A stretch of DNA of 64,000 nt from positions 124,001 through 188,000 of the forward strand of contig JAJDAN010000039.1 of assembly GCA_029261855.1 (NCBI GenBank), written 5' to 3'. Source of the DNA: Deltaproteobacteria bacterium. GTDB taxonomy: Bacteria > Myxococcota_A > UBA9160 > UBA4427. A program made the translations under genes and the position numbers. Position 1 is the first letter of the stretch, and every line of letters begins with the position of its first letter. Positions 35,690-43,470 of the stretch are shown here, piece by piece. A model generated the notes under the pieces. It did not search any database, was not told the origin of the DNA, and was given only the letters and a program-made list of their open reading frames with translations.

Positions 35690-36430
35690 ATGGATTCTCG
35701 CTCCACGCTGAAGCTGTCGCATAACGCCGGACTCGCACTCGCCGCCGCGATGGCCGCTCTCGGGATCTCCGTCGCGGGGCCCGCGCAGGCAATCTCCCAG
35801 GACTTCGCCTTCGAGCTCACGACCGTAGACATCGACCTGCTGGGCACAGGTCTGCAGCCGGGAGACGTGCTCCAGGGGAACTTCAGCCACAGCAGCTGCC
35901 TGAGCCAGGGCTGCCGCGACCAGTACACCATCAGCTCGACGTTCGGGTACTACTACGATCTCTCGATCGGCCTCGACCTGCTGCTGGGCAGCTTCCAGGT
36001 GGAATCCAATGCGTACGTGACGGACATCTACATCACGAACGGCACCGCGTACGATTCGTACTCCTTCACCACCTGGTACGACGTCGGCAACGGCACCATC
36101 AACCCGTTGCCGTCGACGATCCTCGGAGAGCCCGTTCTCGATGTATTCCTGCTACAGACCTCGGCACACCTGACGCTCGTCGATCCCGACCACAATGCCC
36201 TCGTCTCGGGCTACATCCCGGCAGAGCTCCCGTCCCTAGCCATCTTCGAAGAGATGAGCTTCGACGTTCACGTCTACCTCGACTACTACACGGCGAGCGG
36301 GGCGGTCTACGGTCGTGAGGTGTTCAGCGCGACCGCCCTCCTGCCCCAGGTGCTGCCGGAGCCCTCGACCGCACTCCTGCTCGGAATCGGGCTGGCCGGA
36401 GCGGCCGCCACGCGGCGCCGGAGCACCTGA
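35690..36430 (+). CDS. PEP-CTERM secreted protein
   Basis: 246 aa. The signal peptide (about residues 1-34, ending GPAQA) is followed by a beta-rich, Tyr- and Asp-rich body and one Cys pair in SSCLSQGCRD. The C-terminus has the sorting signal: LPEPSTALLLG, a hydrophobic segment, and RRRS. Such proteins are sorted to the outside by exosortase, which is not encoded here, and are often linked to exopolysaccharide or cell-surface structures. Two similar proteins follow at 41940 and 42672, without obvious common body sequence. Confidence 0.85.
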   Translation: MDSRSTLKLSHNAGLALAAAMAALGISVAGPAQAISQDFAFELTTVDIDLLGTGLQPGDVLQGNFSHSSCLSQGCRDQYTISSTFGYYYDLSIGLDLLLGSFQVESNAYVTDIYITNGTAYDSYSFTTWYDVGNGTINPLPSTILGEPVLDVFLLQTSAHLTLVDPDHNALVSGYIPAELPSLAIFEEMSFDVHVYLDYYTASGAVYGREVFSATALLPQVLPEPSTALLLGIGLAGAAATRRRST

Positions 36431-36431
36431 C

Positions 36432-36452
36432 AGAGCCCACAGGGCTCTCTTT
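36432..36452 (+). terminator. Rho-independent terminator after the PEP-CTERM gene
   Basis: AGAGCCC, loop ACA, GGGCTCT followed by CTTTG; it starts 2 nt after the stop codon. Confidence 0.7.
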
Positions 36453-36535
36453 GCGGCGGGTCGGCCTCCTAGCTGCGGTCTGACGACCTTTGCGTCGTCG
36501 CCAGTTTCCCCAAGACTCCGTCTTGGAACTGACAC

Positions 36536-37411
36536 CTAGTCGCGCCAGCGCGTCACGCTGTCGACGAGGCGCGCGTCCCCGATCTCGTCGCAGAACGCCT
36601 CGAGGGCCGCGCGGTCGGCGCCTCGCCAGCACAGATCGTCGAGGGTCTCGTCGAGAGGCACGTCCCGGCGCAGGGTCGCGAGCTGCTTGTACAGGTCTGC
36701 CTCTTCGCGGCCGGCCGCGAGGTTGCCCGCCAGGCGCTTGGCTCCGCGAACGGCCACCTCCCACTTCTCCGGGTCGTCGGGAACCCGCTCGAGATGCTCG
36801 TAGTGCGCGAGCACCGTCGCCGTCGACTTCGCCCCCCAGCCGGGGATGCCGGGGATGCCGTCGGCGCTGTCGCCGACCAGCGCCAGGTAGTCGGGGATCG
36901 ACGCCGGTCCGACGCCGAACTTCTCCCGCACGCCGGCGTCGCCGCGCTCGACGCGACGCACCCGATCGACGGTCACGACGCGGCTCCCCTCCACGCACTG
37001 GCACAGGTCCTTGTCGGGCGAGCACAGCACTACCTGCTCGACGGCGGGTTCCGCGCCGTAGCGCGCTGCCCCCGCGGCCAGGGCGTCGTCCGCCTCGAAC
37101 TCGGTCATGCCCCAGACCGTCAGGCCGAGCGCCGTACAGCCGCGTTCGGCCAGCGGGAACTGCTGCCACAGATCCGGCTCGAGCCCCTCGCCCCGCTTGT
37201 AGCCGTCGAACATCTCGTTGCGGAACGACTCGATCACCGTGTCGAACGCACAGGCGACGTGACTGACATCGCCCTGGCGCAGCAGCGAAAGCATCGACCG
37301 CAGCAAACCGCGGGTCGCGCCGACTTCCTGACCGCTCGGGGACTTCGCGCTCGGCGCACCGAAGTGGGCGCGGAAGAGCTCGAAGGTCCCGTCGACGAGA
37401 TGGACTTTCAC
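36536..37411 (-). CDS. Stand-alone 5'-3' exonuclease / flap endonuclease
   Basis: 291 aa, the size of the DNA polymerase I 5'-nuclease domain alone. Metal-binding and DNA-binding signatures: HLVDGT (Asp7), TEFEADDALA, CSPDKDL, and the H3TH block GDSADGIPGIPGWGAKST. It would remove RNA primers or 5' flaps. No polymerase domain follows. It is 17 nt downstream of an acyl-CoA dehydrogenase on the same strand, an unrelated pairing. Whether the chromosome also has a full PolA cannot be told here. Confidence 0.9.
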   Translation of the reverse strand: MKVHLVDGTFELFRAHFGAPSAKSPSGQEVGATRGLLRSMLSLLRQGDVSHVACAFDTVIESFRNEMFDGYKRGEGLEPDLWQQFPLAERGCTALGLTVWGMTEFEADDALAAGAARYGAEPAVEQVVLCSPDKDLCQCVEGSRVVTVDRVRRVERGDAGVREKFGVGPASIPDYLALVGDSADGIPGIPGWGAKSTATVLAHYEHLERVPDDPEKWEVAVRGAKRLAGNLAAGREEADLYKQLATLRRDVPLDETLDDLCWRGADRAALEAFCDEIGDARLVDSVTRWRD

Positions 37412-37428
37412 GGTCGATCCCCCACGGA

Positions 37429-38610
37429 TCAGAAGTTCTTCGGCAGGCCCAGGCCTCGCCGGGAGATGATGTTCTTCTGGATCTCGGACGTCCCGCCGCC
37501 GACGGTGTCCACCACCGTGTAGCGATACGAGCGCTCGAAGCGTCCGTCCAGCGGTGCACCCTCCACACCGGGCTTGAGCTGTCCCGCCGGTCCCATCATG
37601 TCGAGCGCCGCGTTCGCGACGCGCTGGCCCAGCTCGGACTGGAACAGCTTGTACATGGCCGCCTGCACGGTGGGAATGCGGCCCTTGAGTGCCTCGCTGA
37701 TGACCTTGCGCTGGAGCATGCGCGCGACCTCCAGCTCGGCGACCAGCCTGGCCAGGACGCTGCGCACGCCGGGATCGTCGCGCACCGGCTCACCATCGCG
37801 GCTGGCGTTCCGCGCCCAGTCGCACAGGGCGGCGATCTTCATCTCGTGGGGGCCCACGGGCAGCATCGCGAAGCGCTCGAGGTCCAGGGCTTCGCAGATG
37901 TAGGTCCAGCCCTTGCCGACCTCTCCCACCACGAAGTCGTCTTCGACGAAGACGTCGTCGAAGTAGACCTCGTTCGTGCGCTCGTCGCCGATCGTCCAGG
38001 TGGGATGGATCTCGAGACCGGCGTGGTCCATGGGGACGAGGAACAAGGTGATGCCGCCGTGCTTGCTGGCGGGGTCGGTGCGCGCGCCCACCCAGTACCA
38101 GTCGGCGAAGTGCGCCGAGGTGGTCCAGATCTTGTGGCCGGAGAGCACCCAGCCCCCCCGAGCATCGTCGCGGGTGGCCCGCAGCTGCATCGACGCGGCG
38201 TCCGATCCCGCCGCCGGCTCGCTGTAGCCGATCGCGAACTCGACCTCGCCGCGGATGATCTGCGGCAGGAAGGTCTCTTTGAGACGTGGGTTGCCGTGCC
38301 GGATGATGGTCTTGCCGACGATGCCCACGCCCTTGCCGGGCTGCGGCGCACCGACCCGCGACAGCGCCTCGGTCAGCACGAAGTCGTAGATGCCGGCGCG
38401 CTCGGCGCCGCCGTACTCCTCGGGCCACGACATGCCGAGCCAGCCCTGCTTCGCGAGCTTGCCCATGAAGACCCGCTTGGCCGGGGTCTCCACGGTCTGC
38501 GAGAGCTGCTCGGGATTGGCGTCCATGACGTCGTCCGAGTGGTTTGCAGCGAGGAAGCGCTCGACCTCCAGCTCGAAGTCGCGTTCCTCGGGATTCAACT
38601 CGAAGTTCAC
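37429..38610 (-). CDS. Acyl-CoA dehydrogenase, alpha-type subunit (paralogue)
   Basis: 393 aa starting at GTG 38610 (family N-terminus MNFELNPEERDFELEV; the shorter alternatives would cut it). It shares GYSEPAAGSDAASMQL, KIWTTSAHFADWYWVGARTD, ALDLERF and the C-terminal VGGGTSEIQKNIISRRGLGL with the protein at 31057-32241, indicating an old duplication. The helix-G Glu is kept. No beta-type partner gene is adjacent; it may share a partner or act alone. It is divergent from a CoA transferase and followed by the exonuclease gene. Confidence 0.88.
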   Translation of the reverse strand: MNFELNPEERDFELEVERFLAANHSDDVMDANPEQLSQTVETPAKRVFMGKLAKQGWLGMSWPEEYGGAERAGIYDFVLTEALSRVGAPQPGKGVGIVGKTIIRHGNPRLKETFLPQIIRGEVEFAIGYSEPAAGSDAASMQLRATRDDARGGWVLSGHKIWTTSAHFADWYWVGARTDPASKHGGITLFLVPMDHAGLEIHPTWTIGDERTNEVYFDDVFVEDDFVVGEVGKGWTYICEALDLERFAMLPVGPHEMKIAALCDWARNASRDGEPVRDDPGVRSVLARLVAELEVARMLQRKVISEALKGRIPTVQAAMYKLFQSELGQRVANAALDMMGPAGQLKPGVEGAPLDGRFERSYRYTVVDTVGGGTSEIQKNIISRRGLGLPKNF

Positions 38611-38723
38611 AGGGGGTCCTCATGAGTGGAACGAGTCGGACAGATCGAACGGACCGGCACGGTAGCCGACGGCATCGGAGACGGCCGGCGATCCCCTGCG
38701 CGGGACGTGTGGCGCGGCGCGCG

Positions 38724-38729
38724 TATACT
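38724..38729 (+). promoter_or_regulatory. Leaderless-type -10 box (TATACT) for the CoA-transferase gene
   Basis: TATACT ends 7 nt before the GTG at 38737. This placement is the main reason for choosing that GTG as the start. Confidence 0.5.
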
Positions 38730-38736
38730 CCCGCCC

Positions 38737-39984
38737 GTGCGAATCGGCGAGATTCGGAGACCCGAGCGGGCGCAGTGGGGAAAGCCGCTCGACGGCGTGC
38801 GGATCCTCGCGGCCGAGCAGATGCAGGCCCTGCCCTACGCGACCCAGCTGATGAGCCACCTCGGCGCGGCGGTCGTCAAGGTCGAGCACCCTCGGAACGG
38901 GGAGTCCGGTCGAGGCGCCCGCCCCTTCCTGATCGACGAGGACGGTCGCCAGGTGGGCGCGACCTATCTGCGCAACAACCTCAGCAAGCAAAGCATCGGC
39001 ATCGACCTCAAGCGGCCCGCCGGGCGCGACCTCTTCAAGCGCCTCGTGCCGCACTTCGACATCGTGGCCGAGAACTTCACGCCGGGGACCATGGACCGCC
39101 TCGGACTCGGGTACGCGGCGTTGTCCGAGCTGGAACCCCGGCTCGTGTACGCGTCCATCTCCGGCTTCGGGAACCAAGGCGATTCGCCGTACGCGAGCTG
39201 GCCCGCCTACGCGCCGATGGTCGAAGCCATGGCCGGCATCTACGAGCCGAGCCGCAAGCCAGGGCAGCCGCCGCCGGTGGTGGTCGCCGGCGCCCTGGGC
39301 GACAACGGCGCCGGGCTGTTCGCGGTCATCGGCGTGCTGGCGGCCCTGCTGCACCGGGAGCGCACGGGCCTCGGCCAGCACGTGGACATCTCGATGTACG
39401 ACGCCATGGTCGCCATGTCCGACATGGTTCCGCACCTGTGGTCCATGGACGCCCCCGCGGCCTGGGCCACCGCCGGGTCCATCGCCATCGTCGCGGGCTT
39501 CCGCGCCCGAGACGGATACTTCGTGGTCTCGGTCATGCGCGAGCACCAGTTCGAGCGACTGGCGCACACCGTGGGCCACCCGGAATGGTGCGACGAACCG
39601 CGCTTCGCGACCCGCGAAGGCTGGGCCGAGAACATCGAAGGCGTGATCCGCCCGGCCGTCGAGGCCTGGTCGGTCGACCTCACCCGACTCGAAGCCTGCA
39701 GCGTGCTGTGCGGCGAGGGCATCCCGTCGGGACCCAGCAACCTGGCCCACGACATCCACGCCGACCCGCATGTGCAGGCGCACGACATGCTCATCGAGGT
39801 ACCGCGGCCCGACAGCGACAAGCCGATGCAGGTCGTGGGCAACCCAGTCAAGCTGTCGCGGGTATCGGAGGGTCCCGTCACACCCTTCCCCCGGCTCGGC
39901 GAGCACACCGAACAGGTGCTGCGCGAGACCCTCGATCTCGGCGACGAGGAGATCGGCGGCCTGCGCGAGCAGGGAGTCATCTGA
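38737..39984 (+). CDS. CaiB/BaiF (class III) CoA transferase
   Basis: 415 aa from GTG 38737; an ATG farther upstream at 38626 would add 37 residues that look unrelated and would swallow the promoter. Family features are LDGVRILAAEQMQALPYATQLMSHLGAAVVKVEHP-type N-terminus (seen in parts), NLSKQSIGIDLKRPAGRDLF, ENFTPGTMDRLG and GQHVDISMYDAMVAM. The lack of the racemase GHDINY signature favours a CoA-transfer role. It is divergent from the alpha-type acyl-CoA dehydrogenase, so both may be controlled from the shared gap. Confidence 0.86.
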   Translation: MRIGEIRRPERAQWGKPLDGVRILAAEQMQALPYATQLMSHLGAAVVKVEHPRNGESGRGARPFLIDEDGRQVGATYLRNNLSKQSIGIDLKRPAGRDLFKRLVPHFDIVAENFTPGTMDRLGLGYAALSELEPRLVYASISGFGNQGDSPYASWPAYAPMVEAMAGIYEPSRKPGQPPPVVVAGALGDNGAGLFAVIGVLAALLHRERTGLGQHVDISMYDAMVAMSDMVPHLWSMDAPAAWATAGSIAIVAGFRARDGYFVVSVMREHQFERLAHTVGHPEWCDEPRFATREGWAENIEGVIRPAVEAWSVDLTRLEACSVLCGEGIPSGPSNLAHDIHADPHVQAHDMLIEVPRPDSDKPMQVVGNPVKLSRVSEGPVTPFPRLGEHTEQVLRETLDLGDEEIGGLREQGVI

Positions 39985-40014
39985 CGCGGTCTCGCGCAGG
40001 ACCCAAGGCAGCGG

Positions 40015-40803
40015 CTACTCGACAGGCTCTCCGACCTGGCCCGCGAAGCGCGCGTTGAGGCGCCGCATGCCCGATAGCCAGCGGTCGTAGTCCCCTGCCT
40101 TGCGCTGGATGTACTGCTCGACGACCGGATGCGGCAGGATCAGGAAGCGTTCCTCGGCCAGCCCCTCGATGACGCTGTCCGCGAGGTCCTCGGGCTCGAG
40201 CATGCCGTCGACACCGGCAACCCCGCCCCCCTGCATGCCTGCGGTCATGGCTGTCCGCACCGCCTGCGGACACAGCACGGACACCTTGATGCCCTGATCG
40301 CCGTGGGTGATCGAGAGCCACTCGGCCAGCGCCACGGCTGCGTGCTTCGTGACCGCGTACGGCGCCGAGCCGATCTGGGTCAGCAGGCCGGCCGCGGAAG
40401 CGGTGTTCAGCAGATAGCCCTCTCCCCGGGCGATCATGCCGGGCAGCACCGCGCGCGCGGCGTAGATGTGCGACATCACGTTGACGCCCCAGATCTGCAT
40501 CCAGCCCTCGTCGGGGACTTCGACGCCGCCTTCCATGCCGATGCCGGCGTTGGAGCAGAAGAGATCGATGGGGCCGTTCGCCTTCTCCGCATCTGCAACC
40601 AGAGCCTGAAGCTGCGACTCGTTGCTGACGTCGAGGCCGACTCCGATGCCACCAATCTCCTTCGCCACGGCTTCAGCGCCGGCGGCGTCCAGGTCCGCGG
40701 CCACGACGGCGCTGGCCCCTTCCGCCTTGAAGCGACGCGCGAGGGCACGTCCGATGCCCGATGCAGCGCCGGTCACGACGACGTGCTTGCCTTCGATCTT
40801 CAT
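40015..40803 (-). CDS. SDR-family oxidoreductase
   Basis: 262 aa. NAD(P) motif TGAASGIG (about residues 11-18), CSNAGIG (NAG), and catalytic YAVTK (about residues 150-154) with Ser in NTASAAG. The long C-terminal part ([26 protein letters not shown]) is typical of a group of uncharacterised SDRs found near acyl-CoA genes in actinobacteria and proteobacteria. It is convergent with the CoA transferase (30 nt) and divergent from the next gene. Confidence 0.84.
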   Translation of the reverse strand: MKIEGKHVVVTGAASGIGRALARRFKAEGASAVVAADLDAAGAEAVAKEIGGIGVGLDVSNESQLQALVADAEKANGPIDLFCSNAGIGMEGGVEVPDEGWMQIWGVNVMSHIYAARAVLPGMIARGEGYLLNTASAAGLLTQIGSAPYAVTKHAAVALAEWLSITHGDQGIKVSVLCPQAVRTAMTAGMQGGGVAGVDGMLEPEDLADSVIEGLAEERFLILPHPVVEQYIQRKAGDYDRWLSGMRRLNARFAGQVGEPVE

Positions 40804-40935
40804 GCTCGCTCCTCTGCTGCGCCGTTCACTCTCGCCCCAGTCTCTCCCCAGTTGGCGCCCCGCTTGGCGAGGGACCGCCGATGGTAGTGTTTCGCGCGCC
40901 CCTGGGCGTACCCCTCGCCCGCGTATTCACACGAG

Positions 40936-41676
40936 GTGACCGTGGCCCGCGATCTGTACCTGCACGAAACCGTCGACATCGTCGGACAAGGTGCCGTCCC
41001 CTACATGGAGAACAGCGTCGTCGGGTTCGACGCCGACGTCGTCGCCGACCGCGGGCTGACCCTGTACGGCACCTGGTACGTGCAGGGGTCGACCGGGCGC
41101 TGGCCCCAGGTCGTCAACATCTGGGAGCTGGTCGACGGATGGGAAGGCTGGAGACGCCTGTGTCAGCGCACGAATCTGCGACGGGAAGCCAACCGCGAGC
41201 TGTCGTCCTGGTGGGCCGAGGCGGCAAGCTGGCGCAGCGGCGGCTTCGATCGACTGCTCGGCGCGACGGAGGGAAGCCTTTCGTTGGCCGACGTGCGCGC
41301 AGGCGAGATCGAGGGGGAGCTCTTCATCCACGAACTGAGCCGCGTGCAGCCCGGAGCCGCACTCGACTTCCTCGCGGCCGTCGCTGAAGAGTGGGCGCCG
41401 GTGATGGCCGACCACGGTCACCGGCTGGTCGGGGCCTGGGAGGTGCTCTTCGGAGAGAGCGAAGTCTGCACCCTGTGGGCGACGGATCTCGACAGCCACA
41501 TCGCGCTCTGCCGAGCGACCGAAGCGGCGCGAGGCTTCGCATCCCCGGGTGCGACTGCCGACGAACGCATCCCCGCATGGCGCGAACGGATGCGACCGCT
41601 TCGGACGGACTGGCGCGAGGAGGTGCTCATCCCCTGTCCCGGATCGCCGATGGGGCCGGCGCGCTGGGCGGACTGA
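40936..41676 (+). CDS. NIPSNAP-like small-molecule-binding-fold protein
   Basis: 246 aa starting at GTG 40936 (a second GTG two codons on is possible), with GAGG a few bases upstream. Two ferredoxin-like halves are suggested by LYLHETVDIVGQGAVPYME...LYGTWYVQGSTGRWPQVVNIWEL and, in the second half, LFIHELSRVQPGAALDF...HRLVGAWEVLFGESEVCTLWA. This is the NIPSNAP/dimeric alpha-beta barrel pattern. Its function is not known. It stands alone between divergent SDR and PEP-CTERM genes. The fold assignment is by eye only. Confidence 0.65.
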   Translation: MTVARDLYLHETVDIVGQGAVPYMENSVVGFDADVVADRGLTLYGTWYVQGSTGRWPQVVNIWELVDGWEGWRRLCQRTNLRREANRELSSWWAEAASWRSGGFDRLLGATEGSLSLADVRAGEIEGELFIHELSRVQPGAALDFLAAVAEEWAPVMADHGHRLVGAWEVLFGESEVCTLWATDLDSHIALCRATEAARGFASPGATADERIPAWRERMRPLRTDWREEVLIPCPGSPMGPARWAD

Positions 41677-41939
41677 GGCGCCGATCGGGGCCACGAATGG
41701 CGGCCCCAGGGGGTTCAAGGGATCTCTGCAGAGCGTCCGCAAGTTTCCGGAAGGAAACATATTTATTCTGAAACTCTTTCTTACTCCTGCCACACCATTC
41801 TGGGTATGATGACGGGGTTCCTGACACCACCTGGGAAGGGGGTCGGAAGCGAGGGCGAGCCTCTTGGCCCCCGCATCCGAGCGTCGAAACGCCGAAACGA
41901 ACGCTCGCTCGATCCGCTTTCTTCCTAGGACTGGCCACC
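41677..41939. other. 263-nt gap with hairpins and a promoter region
   Basis: It holds a GC-rich inverted repeat (GGGGCC...GGCCCC, 41695-41717 region) just after the upstream stop, then GTTTCC-GGAA-GGAAAC (41743-41758), an 8-bp-free AT-rich stretch ATATTTATTC that stands out against the GC-rich genome, and TATGAT (41805-41810) as a possible -10. About 130 nt of leader would remain before the ATG at 41940. I see no small gene. Confidence 0.5.
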
Positions 41940-42617
41940 ATGCACGCAAAACTCTCGTTCCTCGTCGCCGCTGCGACTGCCGCACTTCTCTTCGCGGCGC
42001 CTTCGTTCGCAGCACCCATCCGCTACGAGTTCGATTCGGGATTCGTGACGCTGACCGCATCGGTCGGGGGCGTCGCCATCGCCGACCCGGTCACCGCGTC
42101 CCTGTCCGGAACCCAGGTCACGATCGACGAAGATCCGATGGCACCGCAGCTGGTCTCGATCCAGCTCGACGTCGCGGGCCCGATCCCGATCGTACTCACC
42201 ACTCCCTACGCGGGGTACGACGACATCGTCCTCGAGAGCCTGTCGCTGTCCGGCAGCTCGGGTCTGCTCGTCCCGCTCACGCCCGGACCGCCCACCGCCG
42301 AGTACTTCTTCCTCGTGAATCCGCTGGCGATCGATGCCGTCGTCTCCGCCGACGGTCCGCCCCCGATCGAGTCCCTTGCGGTCGGCACCGAGGCGCCCGC
42401 AAGCGGCAGCCTGTTCGTGTCTTCGGAGCTGAACCAGCTGTCCCTGTCCGGCATTACCATCGGGTCCTTCGCACCGTTCGGCGTGGATTCACCGCCGTTG
42501 GTCGTGAAGGCCGACTTCGTCTTCTCGGGATCGCCGATCCCGGAACCCAACGCTGCTCTGCTGTTCCTGGTGGGAACCCTCACCCTGACCAGCTGGACTC
42601 GAAGCAAGAGGACCTGA
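41940..42617 (+). CDS. PEP-CTERM secreted protein
   Basis: 225 aa. Signal peptide residues 1-23 or so (LLFAAPSFAAP). The body is low in charged residues and rich in Ser, Pro, Val and Leu, as in many exported beta proteins. The C-terminal signal is PIPEPNAALLFLVG, hydrophobic residues, then RSKRT. It has no Cys. It is followed 54 nt later by another PEP-CTERM gene; the two probably form an operon. Function unknown beyond sorting to the surface. Confidence 0.83.
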   Translation: MHAKLSFLVAAATAALLFAAPSFAAPIRYEFDSGFVTLTASVGGVAIADPVTASLSGTQVTIDEDPMAPQLVSIQLDVAGPIPIVLTTPYAGYDDIVLESLSLSGSSGLLVPLTPGPPTAEYFFLVNPLAIDAVVSADGPPPIESLAVGTEAPASGSLFVSSELNQLSLSGITIGSFAPFGVDSPPLVVKADFVFSGSPIPEPNAALLFLVGTLTLTSWTRSKRT

Positions 42618-42671
42618 CGAACACCTGAGCTCGTCTCCTCGATTCCTTGGGAAGGGGAATGGGGAGGAAAG

Positions 42672-43358
42672 ATGCTGTTCCACCGGTCCATCGCTCGCAC
42701 CACTGCGGTTGCTGCGCTGCTGTTCTGTGCCTCTCTCGCCTTCGGCGGGAACGCCCAGGCACTCACCATCTCGAGCGGCGGCTTCGATCAAGCCCTCGGT
42801 TGCTCGGACGTCGCGTGCGGCGCGACCCAGACACTCACCTTCGATCCGAACGGCGATCCCGTCGCGGTGGTCTCCGGCAACGTCGACCTCGACACGATGG
42901 CGCTGACCCTGAGCTTCTCGTTCAGCGTGGTCGAGCTGTCGATGACGCCGGTCTCGGGAACCGACGACAACGGCGCCTCGGCAGTCGTCTTCACGAACAC
43001 CACCTACGCGGCGAGTGGCGTTCCGGTGATGAACCTCGGTGGCGGCAACTTCCTCGTGGGGCCGGCCCAGACCGCCAGCGTGTCCGGGTCCCAGGAACAG
43101 GTCGGCGTCTCGGCCGCGGCCGCCTTCGCGGCACCCCTGGCGCGCCTCAACGGCAGCTGCCTGGTCGTCGGCGACGGACTCAGCTGTGGCCTCTCGTTCG
43201 GTCAGTCGGGCTTCAGCTTCGACGTCGGGGCCACTCCGGATGAAGAAGCCCGCTACTTCCAACACACCGCGAACATCCTCGCGGTTCCCGAACCGACGAC
43301 GGCGGCCCTGATGGGCCTGGCGCTGTTCGGGATCGCAGTCGCCGGCCGCCGGCGCTAG
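42672..43358 (+). CDS. PEP-CTERM secreted protein
   Basis: 228 aa. A GGGAGGAAAG ribosome site directly precedes the ATG. Signal peptide about residues 1-27 (ending NAQA). One Cys pair in GCSDVACG and another in GSCLVVGDGLSCG probably make disulfides. The C-terminus VPEPTTAALMGLALFG...AGRRR is a PEP-CTERM sorting signal. The body shares a general Ser/Thr/Val-rich character with the preceding protein but no clear repeat. Its 3' end is followed by intergenic repeat copy B. Confidence 0.83.
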   Translation: MLFHRSIARTTAVAALLFCASLAFGGNAQALTISSGGFDQALGCSDVACGATQTLTFDPNGDPVAVVSGNVDLDTMALTLSFSFSVVELSMTPVSGTDDNGASAVVFTNTTYAASGVPVMNLGGGNFLVGPAQTASVSGSQEQVGVSAAAAFAAPLARLNGSCLVVGDGLSCGLSFGQSGFSFDVGATPDEEARYFQHTANILAVPEPTTAALMGLALFGIAVAGRRR

Positions 43359-43362
43359 GACC

Positions 43363-43415
43363 GTGCGCGGCAGAACGCCGCGCACCCGCAGCAAGCCGGA
43401 ACCGCAGGTTCCGGC
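43363..43415. repeat. Intergenic nested-hairpin repeat, copy B
   Basis: GTGCGCGGC, AGAAC, GCCGCGCAC (9-bp stem, 43363-43385), then CCGCAGCAA, then GCCGGAAC, CGCAG, GTTCCGGC (8-bp stem, 43395-43415). It starts 4 nt after the PEP-CTERM stop. Copy C has the same two hairpins in the opposite orientation. Confidence 0.75.
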
Positions 43416-43455
43416 GGCTAGCGCGGGACCGACGAAGACCCATCGGCGCGTCCGC

Positions 43456-43461
43456 TACAGT
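43456..43461 (+). promoter_or_regulatory. Leaderless-type -10 box (TACAGT) for the carboxyltransferase gene
   Basis: TACAGT ends 9 nt before the ATG at 43471, with no Shine-Dalgarno sequence between. Confidence 0.5.
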
Positions 43462-43470
43462 CGGGCGCCC

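Noticed and set aside
41805-41810. Strong sigma-70 promoter for the PEP-CTERM pair with clear -35
   Set aside because: TATGAT is a fair -10, but I find no convincing -35 at 16-18 nt, so it is only noted within the gap entry.
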